Assembly (NCBI RefSeq): GCF_029439465.1
Contig: NZ_JAROAV010000033.1
Coordinates: 186,001-250,000, forward strand
Length of the DNA: 64,000 nt
DNA from: Luteipulveratus flavus
Lineage (GTDB): Bacteria; Actinomycetota; Actinomycetes; Actinomycetales; Dermatophilaceae
Direction: 5' to 3'
Below the pieces are notes generated by a model that was not told where the DNA came from, made no database searches, and saw nothing but the letters and a program-made list of their open reading frames with translations. Below, piece by piece: positions 27,179 through 36,334 of the stretch (its first letter is position 1; the number at the start of each line of letters is the position of its first letter). The position numbers and the translations under genes were made by a program.

Positions 27179-27799
27179 ATGAACCGAGCAGGCCAGCCGA
27201 TCCGACGCACCGCCGTCGCGATCCTCCTGATGATGGGCGCCACCGCAGCCGTCCTCGTCAGCGCCGCCCCGACCGGGACCGCCTCCACCACCGGGCCCAC
27301 CCCCACGTCGAGCACGACCCCGACCACGTCGACGACGACCACCCGGTCACCGTCGACGACCGCGGAGCCGACCACGACCAGGAGTCACTCCTCGACGAGC
27401 CGGACGACCTCCGGGTCGACCCGGACCCGCACGCCGCGCCCGACCCGGTCGCCCGACCAGCCCCTACCGGCCACCACGCCGGCTCCTCCGGCCCCCTCGG
27501 ACGCCTCGCCCCGTGCCGGCACGACGTCGCGTCCCCGGCGCACGACGCTCACGGTCAACGAGCCCGCGGCCCCTGTCGACGGCTTCACCGGGACGACTCC
27601 GCCGAGCGCGAGCGTCCCCTCGGTGGTCGACGCGAGCGGCGCCGGCCCGGCCCCGGCGACGGGTCGCGCGGTCGGCACGCTCGACGAGCGCCGTCCGGAG
27701 ACGTCATCGGGCGAATCGACCTCTCGGACCATGCTGTTCGGCGCCGTCCTGGTCGCCCTGACCGCGGCCGGGCTGGCCATCCGGGAGTTCCGCCGCTGA
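27179..27799 (+). CDS. Cell-surface Thr/Ser/Pro-rich low-complexity protein
   Basis: A 206-residue protein with no enzyme domain. Residues 1-35 are a signal peptide (RRTAVAILLMMGATAAVLVSA). The middle (about 35-175) is a Thr/Ser/Pro repeat-like stretch (TTSTTTTRSPSTT...), likely extended and O-glycosylatable. A C-terminal hydrophobic helix (TMLFGAVLVALTAAGLAI) is followed by REFRR, a membrane anchor with positive stop. No LPXTG motif is seen. It resembles a stalk or cell-wall spacer protein. It is divergent from the BrkB gene. Confidence 0.75.
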   Translation: MNRAGQPIRRTAVAILLMMGATAAVLVSAAPTGTASTTGPTPTSSTTPTTSTTTTRSPSTTAEPTTTRSHSSTSRTTSGSTRTRTPRPTRSPDQPLPATTPAPPAPSDASPRAGTTSRPRRTTLTVNEPAAPVDGFTGTTPPSASVPSVVDASGAGPAPATGRAVGTLDERRPETSSGESTSRTMLFGAVLVALTAAGLAIREFRR

Positions 27800-27871
27800 C
27801 CCGAACCAGGCTCCGCGAGGGTCGCTCGCGCGGCCGCCCGGCTCGATTTCATGACCGGGCGATCACCCTGC

Positions 27872-27877
27872 TATGGT
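27872..27877 (+). promoter_or_regulatory. -10 box of tRNA-Lys
   Basis: TATGGT, 11 bases before the mature 5' end. Confidence 0.45.
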
Positions 27878-27888
27878 TTCCCCTCGTT

Positions 27889-27964
<76 letters not shown>

Positions 27965-27970
27965 CCACTC

Positions 27971-28009
27971 CGAGAGCCGGGGTTCGACCATGTCGAGCCT
28001 CGGCTCTCG
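27971..28009. terminator. Hairpin after tRNA-Lys
   Basis: A 17-bp stem with two wobble mismatches (27971-27987 with 27993-28009) and a 5-base loop, six bases after the tRNA. It is probably the tRNA terminator, lying in the 5' region of gdx. Confidence 0.65.
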
Positions 28010-28029
28010 TCGTTCGTGAGGGAGACGTC

Positions 28030-28344
28030 ATGGCGTGGCTCGTGCTGGTCATCTCAGGTGTCCTCGAGGCCGTGTGGGCGGTTGCGCTGGGCCGCAGCGA
28101 AGGCTTCTCGCGCCCGCTCCCGACGGTCGTCTTCCTGCTCGCCCTGGCCGCGAGCATGGGCGGGCTGGCCTACGCGCTGCGCACCCTGCCGATCGGGACG
28201 TCGTACGCGGTGTGGGTCGGCATCGGTGCCGCGCTGACGGTGGCGTACGGGATGGCGACCGGCGAGGAGAGCGTCAGCATCCTGAAGGTACTGCTCATCT
28301 GCGGCCTCATCGGCTGCGTGATCGGGTTGAAGCTCGCGCACTAG
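28030..28344 (+). CDS. sugE: SMR-family guanidinium exporter (Gdx/SugE)
   Basis: A 104-residue four-helix small multidrug-resistance protein. Of the two SMR branches it fits Gdx (SugE): [17 protein letters not shown] with the essential Glu13, [21 protein letters not shown] and [15 protein letters not shown] closely track E. coli Gdx. Gdx exports guanidinium in exchange for protons. Shine-Dalgarno GAGGGAG precedes the ATG. I found no ykkC-type guanidine riboswitch in the leader. It is 44 bases upstream of tdh and may share a transcript. Confidence 0.9.
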   Translation: MAWLVLVISGVLEAVWAVALGRSEGFSRPLPTVVFLLALAASMGGLAYALRTLPIGTSYAVWVGIGAALTVAYGMATGEESVSILKVLLICGLIGCVIGLKLAH

Positions 28345-28388
28345 CCCCGGACCACCGGCGGCGGCACCGGGGAGGCACACTGGCCCGC

Positions 28389-29426
28389 GTGCGTGCACTA
28401 GCCAAGACCAACGCTGCTCCTGGCCTCGAGCTCATCGACGCCCCCGAGCCGACCTGCGGACCCGACGACGTCAAGATCCGGGTGCTGCGGGCCGGTCTGT
28501 GCGGGACCGACCTGCACCTGGAGAAGTGGGACGAGTGGGCGGCCTCGACCGTCCGCGTCCCCCAGATCATCGGCCACGAGTTCTTCGGCGAGGTCGTCGA
28601 GATCGGCGCCAACGTCACCAGCGTCCAGGTCGGGCAGCGCGCCTCCGGCGAGGGCCACATCGTCTGCGGCGAGTGCCGCAACTGCCGCGCGGGCCGTCGT
28701 CACCTGTGCATCCGCACCATCGGCATCGGCGTGAACCGGGACGGCGCCTTCGCCGACTACGTCGTGATCCCTGCCTCCAACGTGTGGGTCCAGCCCGACT
28801 CGATGGACCCCGACGTGGGCGCGGTCTTCGACCCGTTCGGCAACGCCACCCACACGACGCTGTCCTTCCCCATCGCCGGCGAGGACATCCTGGTGACCGG
28901 CGCCGGCCCGATCGGGGTCATGGGCGCGGCCATCGCCAAGCACGTCGGCGCCCGCAACGTCGTGGTCACCGACGTCAGCGACTACCGCCTCGACCTCGCT
29001 CGGGCCGCCGGCGCCGATCGCGTCGTCAACGTCACCCGGGAGCGGGTCGCCGACGCCCAGCGCGAGCTCGGCATGCGCGAGGGCTTCGACATCGGGCTGG
29101 AGATGTCGGGTCACCCCTCCGCCGTCGAGGAGATGATCGCCAACATGAACCACGGCGGTCGGATCGCGATGCTGGGGCTGCCGGCCGGGCCGTTCCCGAT
29201 CGACTGGAGCCGGGTGATCACCCACATGATCACCATCAAGGGCATCTACGGCCGGGAGATGTACGACACCTGGTACGCCATGAGCGCGATGCTGCAGTCC
29301 TCCAGCGCACTCGAGCACGCCGTGCGCTCGGTCATCACCCACCGCTTCCCCGCCGAGCAGTGGGAGGACGCCTTCGCCGCCGCCCGCTCCGGCCAGTGCG
29401 GCAAGGTCGTCATGGACTGGAGCTGA
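28389..29426 (+). CDS. tdh: L-threonine 3-dehydrogenase
   Basis: A 345-residue zinc alcohol-dehydrogenase-type enzyme converting threonine and NAD+ to 2-amino-3-ketobutyrate. Catalytic zinc ligands: Cys38 (LCGTDLH), His63 and Glu64 (IIGHEFFGE). Structural zinc: Cys93, 96, 99, 107 ([15 protein letters not shown]). Rossmann motif [27 protein letters not shown]. It matches E. coli Tdh over its whole length ([32 protein letters not shown]). GTG 28389 gives the expected VRALAK start. It is followed by kbl, so threonine goes to glycine plus acetyl-CoA. Confidence 0.96.
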   Translation: MRALAKTNAAPGLELIDAPEPTCGPDDVKIRVLRAGLCGTDLHLEKWDEWAASTVRVPQIIGHEFFGEVVEIGANVTSVQVGQRASGEGHIVCGECRNCRAGRRHLCIRTIGIGVNRDGAFADYVVIPASNVWVQPDSMDPDVGAVFDPFGNATHTTLSFPIAGEDILVTGAGPIGVMGAAIAKHVGARNVVVTDVSDYRLDLARAAGADRVVNVTRERVADAQRELGMREGFDIGLEMSGHPSAVEEMIANMNHGGRIAMLGLPAGPFPIDWSRVITHMITIKGIYGREMYDTWYAMSAMLQSSSALEHAVRSVITHRFPAEQWEDAFAAARSGQCGKVVMDWS

Positions 29427-29461
29427 CCGCACCCGCGACCCCATCACGCAAGGAGCCACCG

Positions 29462-30658
<1,197 letters not shown>

Positions 30659-30662
30659 ACCA

Positions 30663-30716
30663 CGCGAGTCCTGTCTGCTCGGCACTCCATGGAGGGCCGG
30701 ACAGACAGGACTCGCG
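30663..30716. repeat. 15-bp-stem hairpin (family B) after kbl
   Basis: Arms 30663-30677 and 30702-30716, 24-base loop containing CCATGGA and GGCCGGA. It shares its inner core (CATGGA, CCGGACAGAC) with the hairpin at 60580-60633, while the outer arms differ. It probably serves as terminator between kbl and the convergent GroES-like gene. Confidence 0.75.
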
Positions 30717-30748
30717 GGTGTGACGGTGTTGCGCGGGCGTCGATCGGG

Positions 30749-31084
30749 TCAGAGGTAGAGGCCGGTCTGACCGTTGTCGCGGGCCTCGGCCGCGACGGCG
30801 TGCAGGTCGCGCTCGCGCAGCAGGACGTACTCCTTGGACTGCAGCTCGACCTCGGCCCGGTCCTCCGGGTCGAAGAGCACCCGGTCGCCGAGGCGGACCT
30901 GACGTACGTGGGCGCCGATCGCGACGACCTGCGCCCACGCGAGCCGCTTGCCGACGCTGGCGGTGGCCGGGATGACGATGCCGCCGCCGGACTTGCGCTC
31001 CCCCGACTCCCCCTGCTGGGACACCAGCACGCGGTCGTGGAGCATCCGGATGGGGAGGTCTCCGGAGGTGGCGGGTTCAGCCAC
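30749..31084 (-). CDS. GroES-like (Cpn10-fold) protein
   Basis: A 111-residue protein of the GroES fold: IRMLHDRVLVSQ, GGIVIPATA, WAQVVAIGAHV, VRLGDRVLFDPEDRAEVELQSKEYVLLRERDLHAV. It differs from housekeeping GroES: the mobile-loop region is short and the end is atypical, and no groEL is adjacent. This is a known second GroES-like group in actinobacteria. GTG 31084 lies inside the end of the upstream DUF3618 gene (8-bp overlap), so the two are coupled. Confidence 0.8.
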   Translation of the reverse strand: MAEPATSGDLPIRMLHDRVLVSQQGESGERKSGGGIVIPATASVGKRLAWAQVVAIGAHVRQVRLGDRVLFDPEDRAEVELQSKEYVLLRERDLHAVAAEARDNGQTGLYL

Positions 31085-31346
31085 GCGCGCGTCGGATGAG
31101 GCCGAGCAGGAGCGCCACCGCTCCGAAGCCGCCGAGCATGCCGGCGACCTTGTCGTGCCGCAGCTCGCCGTCGGGCGTCCGCGTCGCGTCGTTGGCCGCG
31201 AGCTTCACGCCCTCGACCTGGCGCTTGGCGATCTCCTTGGGCTGGGCCCGGAAGGCCAGCTCATCGATCGTGCCGGCCAGACGCTGGCGGGTGGCGGCGA
31301 GGTCGGCCTCGATCTCCTGCTCGGAGCGCGTGCGCTTCTCTGCCAT
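31077..31346 (-). CDS. DUF3618 membrane protein
   Basis: An 89-residue actinobacterial protein. The N-terminal half is charged and helical (RSEQEIEADLAATRQRLAGTIDELAFRAQP, the DUF3618 signature), followed by one C-terminal membrane helix (VAGMLGGFGAVALLLGLIRRARG). Function is unknown. ATG 31346 has AAGGAGA upstream. It is divergent from bcp and coupled to the GroES-like gene. Confidence 0.85.
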   Translation of the reverse strand: MAEKRTRSEQEIEADLAATRQRLAGTIDELAFRAQPKEIAKRQVEGVKLAANDATRTPDGELRHDKVAGMLGGFGAVALLLGLIRRARG

Positions 31347-31452
31347 GGTGTCTCCTTCTCGTTGAGCGACGGCCGTCCACATCGTTGTCGCTGCGACCTT
31401 AACGTAGGGGTCGTACCCCGCACCGGCACCGTTCACGCGTCCAGGAGGACCC

Positions 31453-31920
31453 ATGCCCCGCCTCGAGACGGGCGACATCGCGCCCGACTTCACCCTGCAG
31501 GACTCCACCGGGGAGAAGGTCTCGCTCGGCGACTTCCGCGGTCGCAAGCTGGTCATCTTCTTCTACCCGGCCGCGATGACGCCCGGCTGCACCAAGGAGG
31601 CGTGCGACTTCCGCGACTCCCTGAGCACGTTGCGCGACGCGGGGTACGAGGTCATCGGCATCTCGCCTGACGTGCCGGAGAAGCTCGCGAGGTTCACCGA
31701 GCAGGAGGCGCTGACGTACCCGCTGCTGTCCGACCCGGACAAGCAGGTGCTGGAGGCGTACGGCGCGTACGGCGAGAAGAAGCTGTACGGCAAGACCGTC
31801 ACCGGCGTCATCCGGTCCACGATCGTGCTGGACGAGGACGGCGTCGTGGTGCTGCCGAAGTACAACGTGCGCGCCACCGGTCACGTCGCCGCTCTGTCCA
31901 AGGCCCTCAAGCTCGCGTGA
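31453..31920 (+). CDS. bcp: Thioredoxin-dependent thiol peroxidase (Bcp/PrxQ)
   Basis: A 155-residue atypical 2-Cys peroxiredoxin reducing hydroperoxides with thioredoxin. Peroxidatic Cys46 and resolving Cys51 appear in TPGCTKEACDF, five residues apart as in Bcp. FFYPAAMTPGCT and VTGVIRSTIVLDEDG are typical. AGGAGG lies just upstream of ATG 31453. It is followed by tRNA-Leu. Confidence 0.95.
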   Translation: MPRLETGDIAPDFTLQDSTGEKVSLGDFRGRKLVIFFYPAAMTPGCTKEACDFRDSLSTLRDAGYEVIGISPDVPEKLARFTEQEALTYPLLSDPDKQVLEAYGAYGEKKLYGKTVTGVIRSTIVLDEDGVVVLPKYNVRATGHVAALSKALKLA

Positions 31921-31939
31921 GTCTCAGCCGCCGACCGCG

Positions 31940-31945
31940 TAGGCT
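31940..31945 (+). promoter_or_regulatory. -10 box of tRNA-Leu
   Basis: TAGGCT eight bases before the mature 5' end of the tRNA. Confidence 0.5.
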
Positions 31946-31953
31946 CCCGGTGC

Positions 31954-32039
31954 GCGCGAGTGGCGGAACTGGGTAGACGCACCGGCTTTAGGTGCCGGCG
32001 CCTTCGGGTGTGCGGGTTCGAATCCCGCCTCGCGCACCA
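31954..32039 (+). tRNA. tRNA-Leu (anticodon TAG)
   Basis: An 86-base class II tRNA: acceptor GCGCGAG/CTCGCGC, anticodon loop TTTAGGT, long variable arm (GCCTTCGGGT), T-loop GTTCGAATC, A73 32036 and encoded CCA 32037-32039. Confidence 0.97.
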
Positions 32040-32066
32040 GGTGTGCTCAGCCGGCGCCGGCGTGGC

Positions 32067-32942
32067 TCACGCGCGCCAGGCGCCGGCGAGCTCGGCCATC
32101 ATCTCCACGGCCCGGCCGTCCCCGATCGACAGATGTCCCTCGCCCTCGATGAGGTGCGCGGTCGCGTTCGGGAGGTGCGCGGCCAGCCACTGGCCGTGCG
32201 CGAACGGCACCATCAGGTCCAGACTGCCCTGCCACACGTACGTCGGCACCGTCACCTCGTCCAGCTCGAAGCCCCAGTGCCGGGTGAACGCCAGGTCGTC
32301 CTCCAGCCAACCCTCCAGGCCGACCCGGAGCGCCTCGTGGAAGTTGCGAGCGAGGTCCTCGCCGGTACGCTCGGTGATCACGGCTCGGTCGACGTCGGGC
32401 AGGAGCGAGGACAGGGTCTCGATGATGTCCCGCGGCGTGGCGGCGCGCAGCTGCGGCAGGTACGGCTCGAGGTAGGTCCGTAGCGCGGGCTCGCCCTCGG
32501 CCGCCGCGCCGAACTCGTCGATGTTGTCCTCGCCCATGCCGTCGAGGAAGGTCAGACCGTCCGCGTCGTACGGCGCCACTCCCGCGATCACGAGAGCCGC
32601 AACGATCCGGTCGGGCAGGCGTGCTGCGGTCGCCAGGCAGTGCGGGCCGCCGCCGGACCACCCGGCGACGACACAACGCTCGGCACCCACGTGGTCCAGC
32701 AGCGCGGCCACGTCGGCGGTGACGTCCACCACGCGTCGTCCCGGCTTCGACGTGGACCCGCCGTAACCGGCGCGCGAGTACGTCAGCACTCGCAGACCGG
32801 CGTCGTGCGCCGCCTCCTCGATGCGGTGCGAGGCGTGCAGCGAGCCCGGCGTGCCGTGGTGGAACAGCACGACCTCTCCCCCGTCAGGTCCGCTGATCAT
32901 GTAGTCGAGGGTGCGCCCGTCCGGCAGGGTGAGGGTGTCCAT
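32067..32942 (-). CDS. Alpha/beta hydrolase
   Basis: A 291-residue alpha/beta-hydrolase-fold protein. Oxyanion region HHGTPGS, nucleophile elbow GWSGGGP (Ser of GxSxG), acid near GSLDLMVPF, and catalytic His in EGEGHLS. No signal peptide. Substrate unknown (esterase or peptidase). It follows the sulfite-oxidase-like gene by 20 bases on the same strand. Confidence 0.88.
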   Translation of the reverse strand: MDTLTLPDGRTLDYMISGPDGGEVVLFHHGTPGSLHASHRIEEAAHDAGLRVLTYSRAGYGGSTSKPGRRVVDVTADVAALLDHVGAERCVVAGWSGGGPHCLATAARLPDRIVAALVIAGVAPYDADGLTFLDGMGEDNIDEFGAAAEGEPALRTYLEPYLPQLRAATPRDIIETLSSLLPDVDRAVITERTGEDLARNFHEALRVGLEGWLEDDLAFTRHWGFELDEVTVPTYVWQGSLDLMVPFAHGQWLAAHLPNATAHLIEGEGHLSIGDGRAVEMMAELAGAWRA

Positions 32943-32962
32943 GGCCTCATCCTCACACCGGC

Positions 32963-34534
32963 TCAGGTCACGGTGACGCCGATCGTGTGCCAGCCGGTGC
33001 TGCCGTCGGGGTCCGGCGGCGCGGTCTCGCCGGTCTGCCACTCCCCGGTGCTGTCCCGGGCGCGGACGGCGATCGTGTGCTTGCCGGGAGAGGCCGGCCA
33101 CGCGTACACCCACTGCCGCCAGGCATCGACGGTCGCGTCGGTGCCGAGCCGGGCGTCGGTCCACTCGCCGTCGTCGATGCGGACCTGGACTCCGGTGACA
33201 CCCCGGTGCTGCGCCCAGGCGACTCCGGCGACGGCAACGGTGCCGCCGGAACCCCGCTGCACGGTGTCGTTGTCGGAGGGGACGTCGATGCGCGAGGAGG
33301 TCTTGACGGGGCCGCGCGCCGACCATCCGCGCGGGGTCCAGTAGCCCTCGTCCTGCGCGAACGTCGTGACCTTCAGGTCCACGACCCACTTGGTCGCCGA
33401 GACGTACCCGTACAGGCCCGGCACGACGAGCCGGACCGGGAAACCGTGCTTGGGCGCGAGCGGCTCGCGGTTCATCCCGATGGCCAGCAGCGCGTTGCGG
33501 TCGTCGGTCAGCGCCTCCAGCGGCGTGCCGGCGGTGAAGCCGTCCACGCTGCGGGAGAGCACCATGTCCGCCCCGGGCTTCGGCCGGGCCTGCGCGAGCA
33601 GCTCACGGACCGGCCACCCGGTCCAGATGGCGTTGCCGTTGAGGTTGCCGCCGACCTCGTTGGAGACGCACATCAGCGTGACCATGGCCTCCTGCATCGG
33701 CTTGGACAGCAGGGTCTCCCAGTCGATCTCGACCTCGTGCTCGACCATCCCGTGCACCCGCAGCCGCCAGCCGGCCGGATCGACCTGCGGCACGACGAGC
33801 GCGGTGTCGATCCGGTAGAAGTCGCGCTGCGGGACGACGAACGGCGTCACTCCCCCGACGCCGACCGACGCGCCGGCCGGAACCGCGACCGGCCGCCGCA
33901 CCCGAGGGATCGCGACCTTTCGGCGCGCCTCGTCGACCGCGCGACCCGCGCTGCCGAGCGCCCGCCCGCCCCACCCGAGCAACGCGGTCGCCACGAGCGC
34001 ACCCGCGCCGATCCCGACAGCCGTACGTCGGTCGACCGCGTTGCCCTCGGAGGCAGGTCGGCCGATCCGTCCGAACCACCCGCGCAGGACCAGCAGACCG
34101 CAGGCGCCGCCGAGAAGGATCGGCAGCAGGTCCAGGGCATGGCTCCCCGGGCGGGTCGCCACGGCCGCAGCGGCGACGCCCACCAGGACGACCGTGAGCA
34201 GCAGCGCCACCTGCAGCCGGCGGAGGGCGATCAGGCCGATCAGGCAGCAGAGCAGGGCCAGCACGAGCCCCATGCCGACGAACAAGGCGAGCTTGTCGTC
34301 GGTTCCGAACGTCTCGACAGCAAAGTTCTTGAGCCACAACGGAGTCCGGTCGACGAACGCGCCGCCGACGGCGAGGACGGGCGACGGCTCTCCCCCGGCC
34401 CAGCCGCCGCGCTGCAGCACACCGTCGATCAGCTCGGCCACCGCGAGGGTCACCGCACCGACGACCACGCCGCCGAGCGCACCGATCAGCAGCGCGCCGC
34501 GTCGTGCGACACCGGCGTTCTGCTGCTCGGTCAT
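32963..34534 (-). CDS. Membrane-anchored molybdopterin oxidoreductase (sulfite-oxidase fold)
   Basis: A 523-residue protein. The first ~180 residues hold about five membrane helices (GALLIGALGGVVVGAV, LALFVGMGLVLALLCCLIGL, VALLLTVVLVGVAAAAVA, LLPILLGGACGLLVL, VGIGAGALVATALLG). A sulfite-oxidase-type molybdopterin domain follows (about 225-410) with the Mo-ligand Cys in VTLMCVSNEVGG, then PKHGFPVRLVVPGLYGY and a C-terminal Ig-like Mo-co dimerisation domain (VAWAQHRGVTGVQVRIDDGEW). The catalytic domain is probably outside. Substrate unknown (sulfite or other oxyanion/sulfoxide). It overlaps rdgB by ATGA. Confidence 0.88.
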   Translation of the reverse strand: MTEQQNAGVARRGALLIGALGGVVVGAVTLAVAELIDGVLQRGGWAGGEPSPVLAVGGAFVDRTPLWLKNFAVETFGTDDKLALFVGMGLVLALLCCLIGLIALRRLQVALLLTVVLVGVAAAAVATRPGSHALDLLPILLGGACGLLVLRGWFGRIGRPASEGNAVDRRTAVGIGAGALVATALLGWGGRALGSAGRAVDEARRKVAIPRVRRPVAVPAGASVGVGGVTPFVVPQRDFYRIDTALVVPQVDPAGWRLRVHGMVEHEVEIDWETLLSKPMQEAMVTLMCVSNEVGGNLNGNAIWTGWPVRELLAQARPKPGADMVLSRSVDGFTAGTPLEALTDDRNALLAIGMNREPLAPKHGFPVRLVVPGLYGYVSATKWVVDLKVTTFAQDEGYWTPRGWSARGPVKTSSRIDVPSDNDTVQRGSGGTVAVAGVAWAQHRGVTGVQVRIDDGEWTDARLGTDATVDAWRQWVYAWPASPGKHTIAVRARDSTGEWQTGETAPPDPDGSTGWHTIGVTVT

Positions 34535-35139
34535 GACAGCAGCTCGACCAGGTCCGGCAGCAGCGCGCGGAACGCGTTGCCACGGTGAGAGATCGCGTTC
34601 TTCTCCGCGTCGTCGAGCTCGGCGAGGGTCCGCCCGTCCTGCAGCAGGAAGATCGGGTCGTAGCCGAAGCCGTTGCTGCCCCGCTGGTCCCGGGTGAGGC
34701 GGCCGTCGAGCCGCCCGACGTGGACGCGCTCCGTGCCGTCCGGCAGGGTCAGGACGACCGTGCTGCTGAAGGACGCGGTCAGCCGCTCCTCGTCGACGTC
34801 GGCGAGCTGAGCCAGCAGCAGGTCGATGTTGGCCTGGTCGTCACCCGTGCGCCCGGACCACATCGCGCTCCACACGCCCGGCGCGGCACCGAGCACGTCG
34901 ACGGTGAGGCCCGAGTCGTCAGCGATGGCAGGCAGGCTCGTCGCTCTGCACACAGCCCGTGACTTGAGCCGGGAGTTCTCCTCGAAGGTCACGCCGGTCT
35001 CGGTGACCTCCGCGACGCCGTCGATGTCACCGGCTCCGAGGACCTCGACGTCGGCCAGCTCGGGGACGCCCGCCAGCAGGCCGCGCAGCTCGCGCAGCTT
35101 GCCGGGGTTCCGCGTCGCGAGGACCAGCCGGCGGCCCAT
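34531..35139 (-). CDS. rdgB: XTP/dITP diphosphatase (RdgB/HAM1)
   Basis: A 202-residue non-canonical purine NTP pyrophosphatase clearing ITP/XTP from the pool. N-terminal ATRNPGKLRELRGLL, the metal-site region ADDSGLTVDVLGAAPGVWSAMWSG, and GSNGFGYDPIF, then EKNAISHRGNAFRAL are HAM1 hallmarks. It lies one base after rph in TGATG (35137-35141) and overlaps the molybdo-enzyme gene. The rph-rdgB pair is a conserved actinobacterial order. Confidence 0.95.
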   Translation of the reverse strand: MGRRLVLATRNPGKLRELRGLLAGVPELADVEVLGAGDIDGVAEVTETGVTFEENSRLKSRAVCRATSLPAIADDSGLTVDVLGAAPGVWSAMWSGRTGDDQANIDLLLAQLADVDEERLTASFSSTVVLTLPDGTERVHVGRLDGRLTRDQRGSNGFGYDPIFLLQDGRTLAELDDAEKNAISHRGNAFRALLPDLVELLS

Positions 35140-35900
35140 CAGAGCACCCGGTCCCGCGCCTGCTCGGCGAGTGACTTCTCCTGCAGCGCGGTCAGGTCGG
35201 CGATGCCCTTGGCGGCCACGTCGAGCAGCGCATCGAGCTCGGCCCGGGCGAACGGCGTCCCCTCGGCGGTGCCCTGCACCTCGACGAACTCACCCCGCCC
35301 GGTCATCACCACGTTCATGTCGGTGCCGGCGGTGGAGTCCTCCGGGTAGTCCAGGTCCAGCACGGCTCGGCCGTCGATGATGCCGACGCTCACCGCGGCG
35401 ACGGACCCGGTGAGAGGCTCGGCCTTCGCCGGGATCAGCTTGCGGACCTTGGCGTCGGCGATCGCGTCCACCAGCGCCACGTACGCGCCGGTGATGGCCG
35501 CCGTACGGGTGCCGCCGTCGGCCTGCAGCACGTCGCAGTCGAGCACGATGGTGTTCTCGCCGAGCGCCTTGGTGTCGATGACGGCGCGCAGGCTGCGTCC
35601 GATCAGGCGGGAGATCTCGTGCGTCCGTCCGCCGACGCGTCCCTTGCGCGACTCACGGTCGGAGCGGGTGTTGGTCGCGCGCGGCAGCATCTCGTACTCC
35701 GCCGTGACCCAGCCGGTGCCCTGCCCCTTGAGCCAGCGCGGCACGCCCTCGGTGAACGAGGCGGTGCACAGCACCCGCGTACGGCCGAACTCCACCAGCA
35801 CGCTCCCCTCCGCGTGGTCGCTCCAGTTGCGGGTCATGCGGATGTCACGGAGCTGGTCGGGTGCGCGGCCGTCGTGCCGGGGCGTGGCGTCGTTCGTCAT
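35139..35900 (-). CDS. rph: Ribonuclease PH
   Basis: A 253-residue phosphorolytic 3' exoribonuclease that matures tRNA ends. Landmarks are [66 protein letters not shown] and [21 protein letters not shown]. Length matches the family. A -10 box (TAGGCT) on the minus strand at 35908-35913 is seven bases from the ATG, so rph starts a leaderless operon with rdgB. Four tRNA genes, its substrates, lie within 13 kb, though their CCA ends are encoded. Confidence 0.96.
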   Translation of the reverse strand: MTNDATPRHDGRAPDQLRDIRMTRNWSDHAEGSVLVEFGRTRVLCTASFTEGVPRWLKGQGTGWVTAEYEMLPRATNTRSDRESRKGRVGGRTHEISRLIGRSLRAVIDTKALGENTIVLDCDVLQADGGTRTAAITGAYVALVDAIADAKVRKLIPAKAEPLTGSVAAVSVGIIDGRAVLDLDYPEDSTAGTDMNVVMTGRGEFVEVQGTAEGTPFARAELDALLDVAAKGIADLTALQEKSLAEQARDRVL

Positions 35901-35907
35901 GGTTCCC

Positions 35908-35913
35908 AGCCTA
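35908..35913 (-). promoter_or_regulatory. -10 box of rph (leaderless)
   Basis: TAGGCT on the minus strand, seven bases before ATG 35900. Confidence 0.55.
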
Positions 35914-35925
35914 CGTACCGCGTCC

Positions 35926-35931
35926 TACGCT
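35926..35931 (+). promoter_or_regulatory. -10 box of the SDR remnant
   Basis: TACGCT six bases before ATG 35938; divergent from rph. Confidence 0.45.
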
Positions 35932-35937
35932 CGATCG

Positions 35938-36308
35938 ATGGAGCGAACCACCCCGCAGGACGACGTGCTCGTGGTGACGGGTGCGTCCAGCGGCATCGGC
36001 GCCGCGTGTGCCCGACGCGCCAGTGACGCCGGCTACCGCGTGGTGCTGGCGGCGCGCCGAGAGGAACGGCTGCGTGCGCTGGTCGACGACCTCGGCCTGG
36101 ACCAGGACCGGGCGCTGGTAAGAACGTGCGACGTCGCCTCGTGGGAGGAGAGTCCGGCCACTACGTCCTGGTGAGCTCGATGGCGGCGCGCCGGCCCGTG
36201 CCGGGCTCGCCCTACGGCGCGACGAAGGCGGCTGTCAGCAGCCTCGCCGACGCCGTACGCGCCGAGGTGGCGCACATCGTCCTGCGCCCGGCGGGTCAGC
36301 CGGTCTGA
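35938..36308 (+). pseudogene. Short-chain dehydrogenase/reductase remnant with internal deletions
   Basis: Two SDR parts remain in different frames. Part 1 (35938-36174) reads MERTTPQDDVLVVTGASSGIG, with the cofactor motif TGASSGIG, up to CDVASWEE, then shifts. Part 2 (about 36146-36308, other frame) reads GHYVLVSSMAARRPVPGSP, with Ser and the YGATK catalytic motif, then ADAVRAEVAHIVLRP. About 60-80 codons between CDVASW and SGHYVLV are missing, and the C-terminus jumps from AEV to HIVLRP, suggesting a second deletion. A complete SDR is about 240-250 residues. Its promoter box (TACGCT, 35926-35931, six bases before the ATG) is intact. Confidence 0.82.
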
Positions 36309-36334
36309 GCGTCGGCGCTGCGCCAGCGCCGCCG

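Noticed and set aside
23017-27800. Long plus-strand open frames over prsW and the BrkB gene (for example 23068-24447)
   Set aside because: Antisense shadows; the minus-strand frames show PrsW and YihY motifs.
27971-28029. Guanidine (ykkC-type) riboswitch before sugE
   Set aside because: Only one hairpin is present and it lacks the ACGR loops or other guanidine-aptamer consensus; it fits a tRNA terminator.
36126-36308. Stand-alone small ORF at the SDR remnant
   Set aside because: Its sequence is the C-terminal half of an SDR (YGATK motif); it is part of the pseudogene, not a separate gene.
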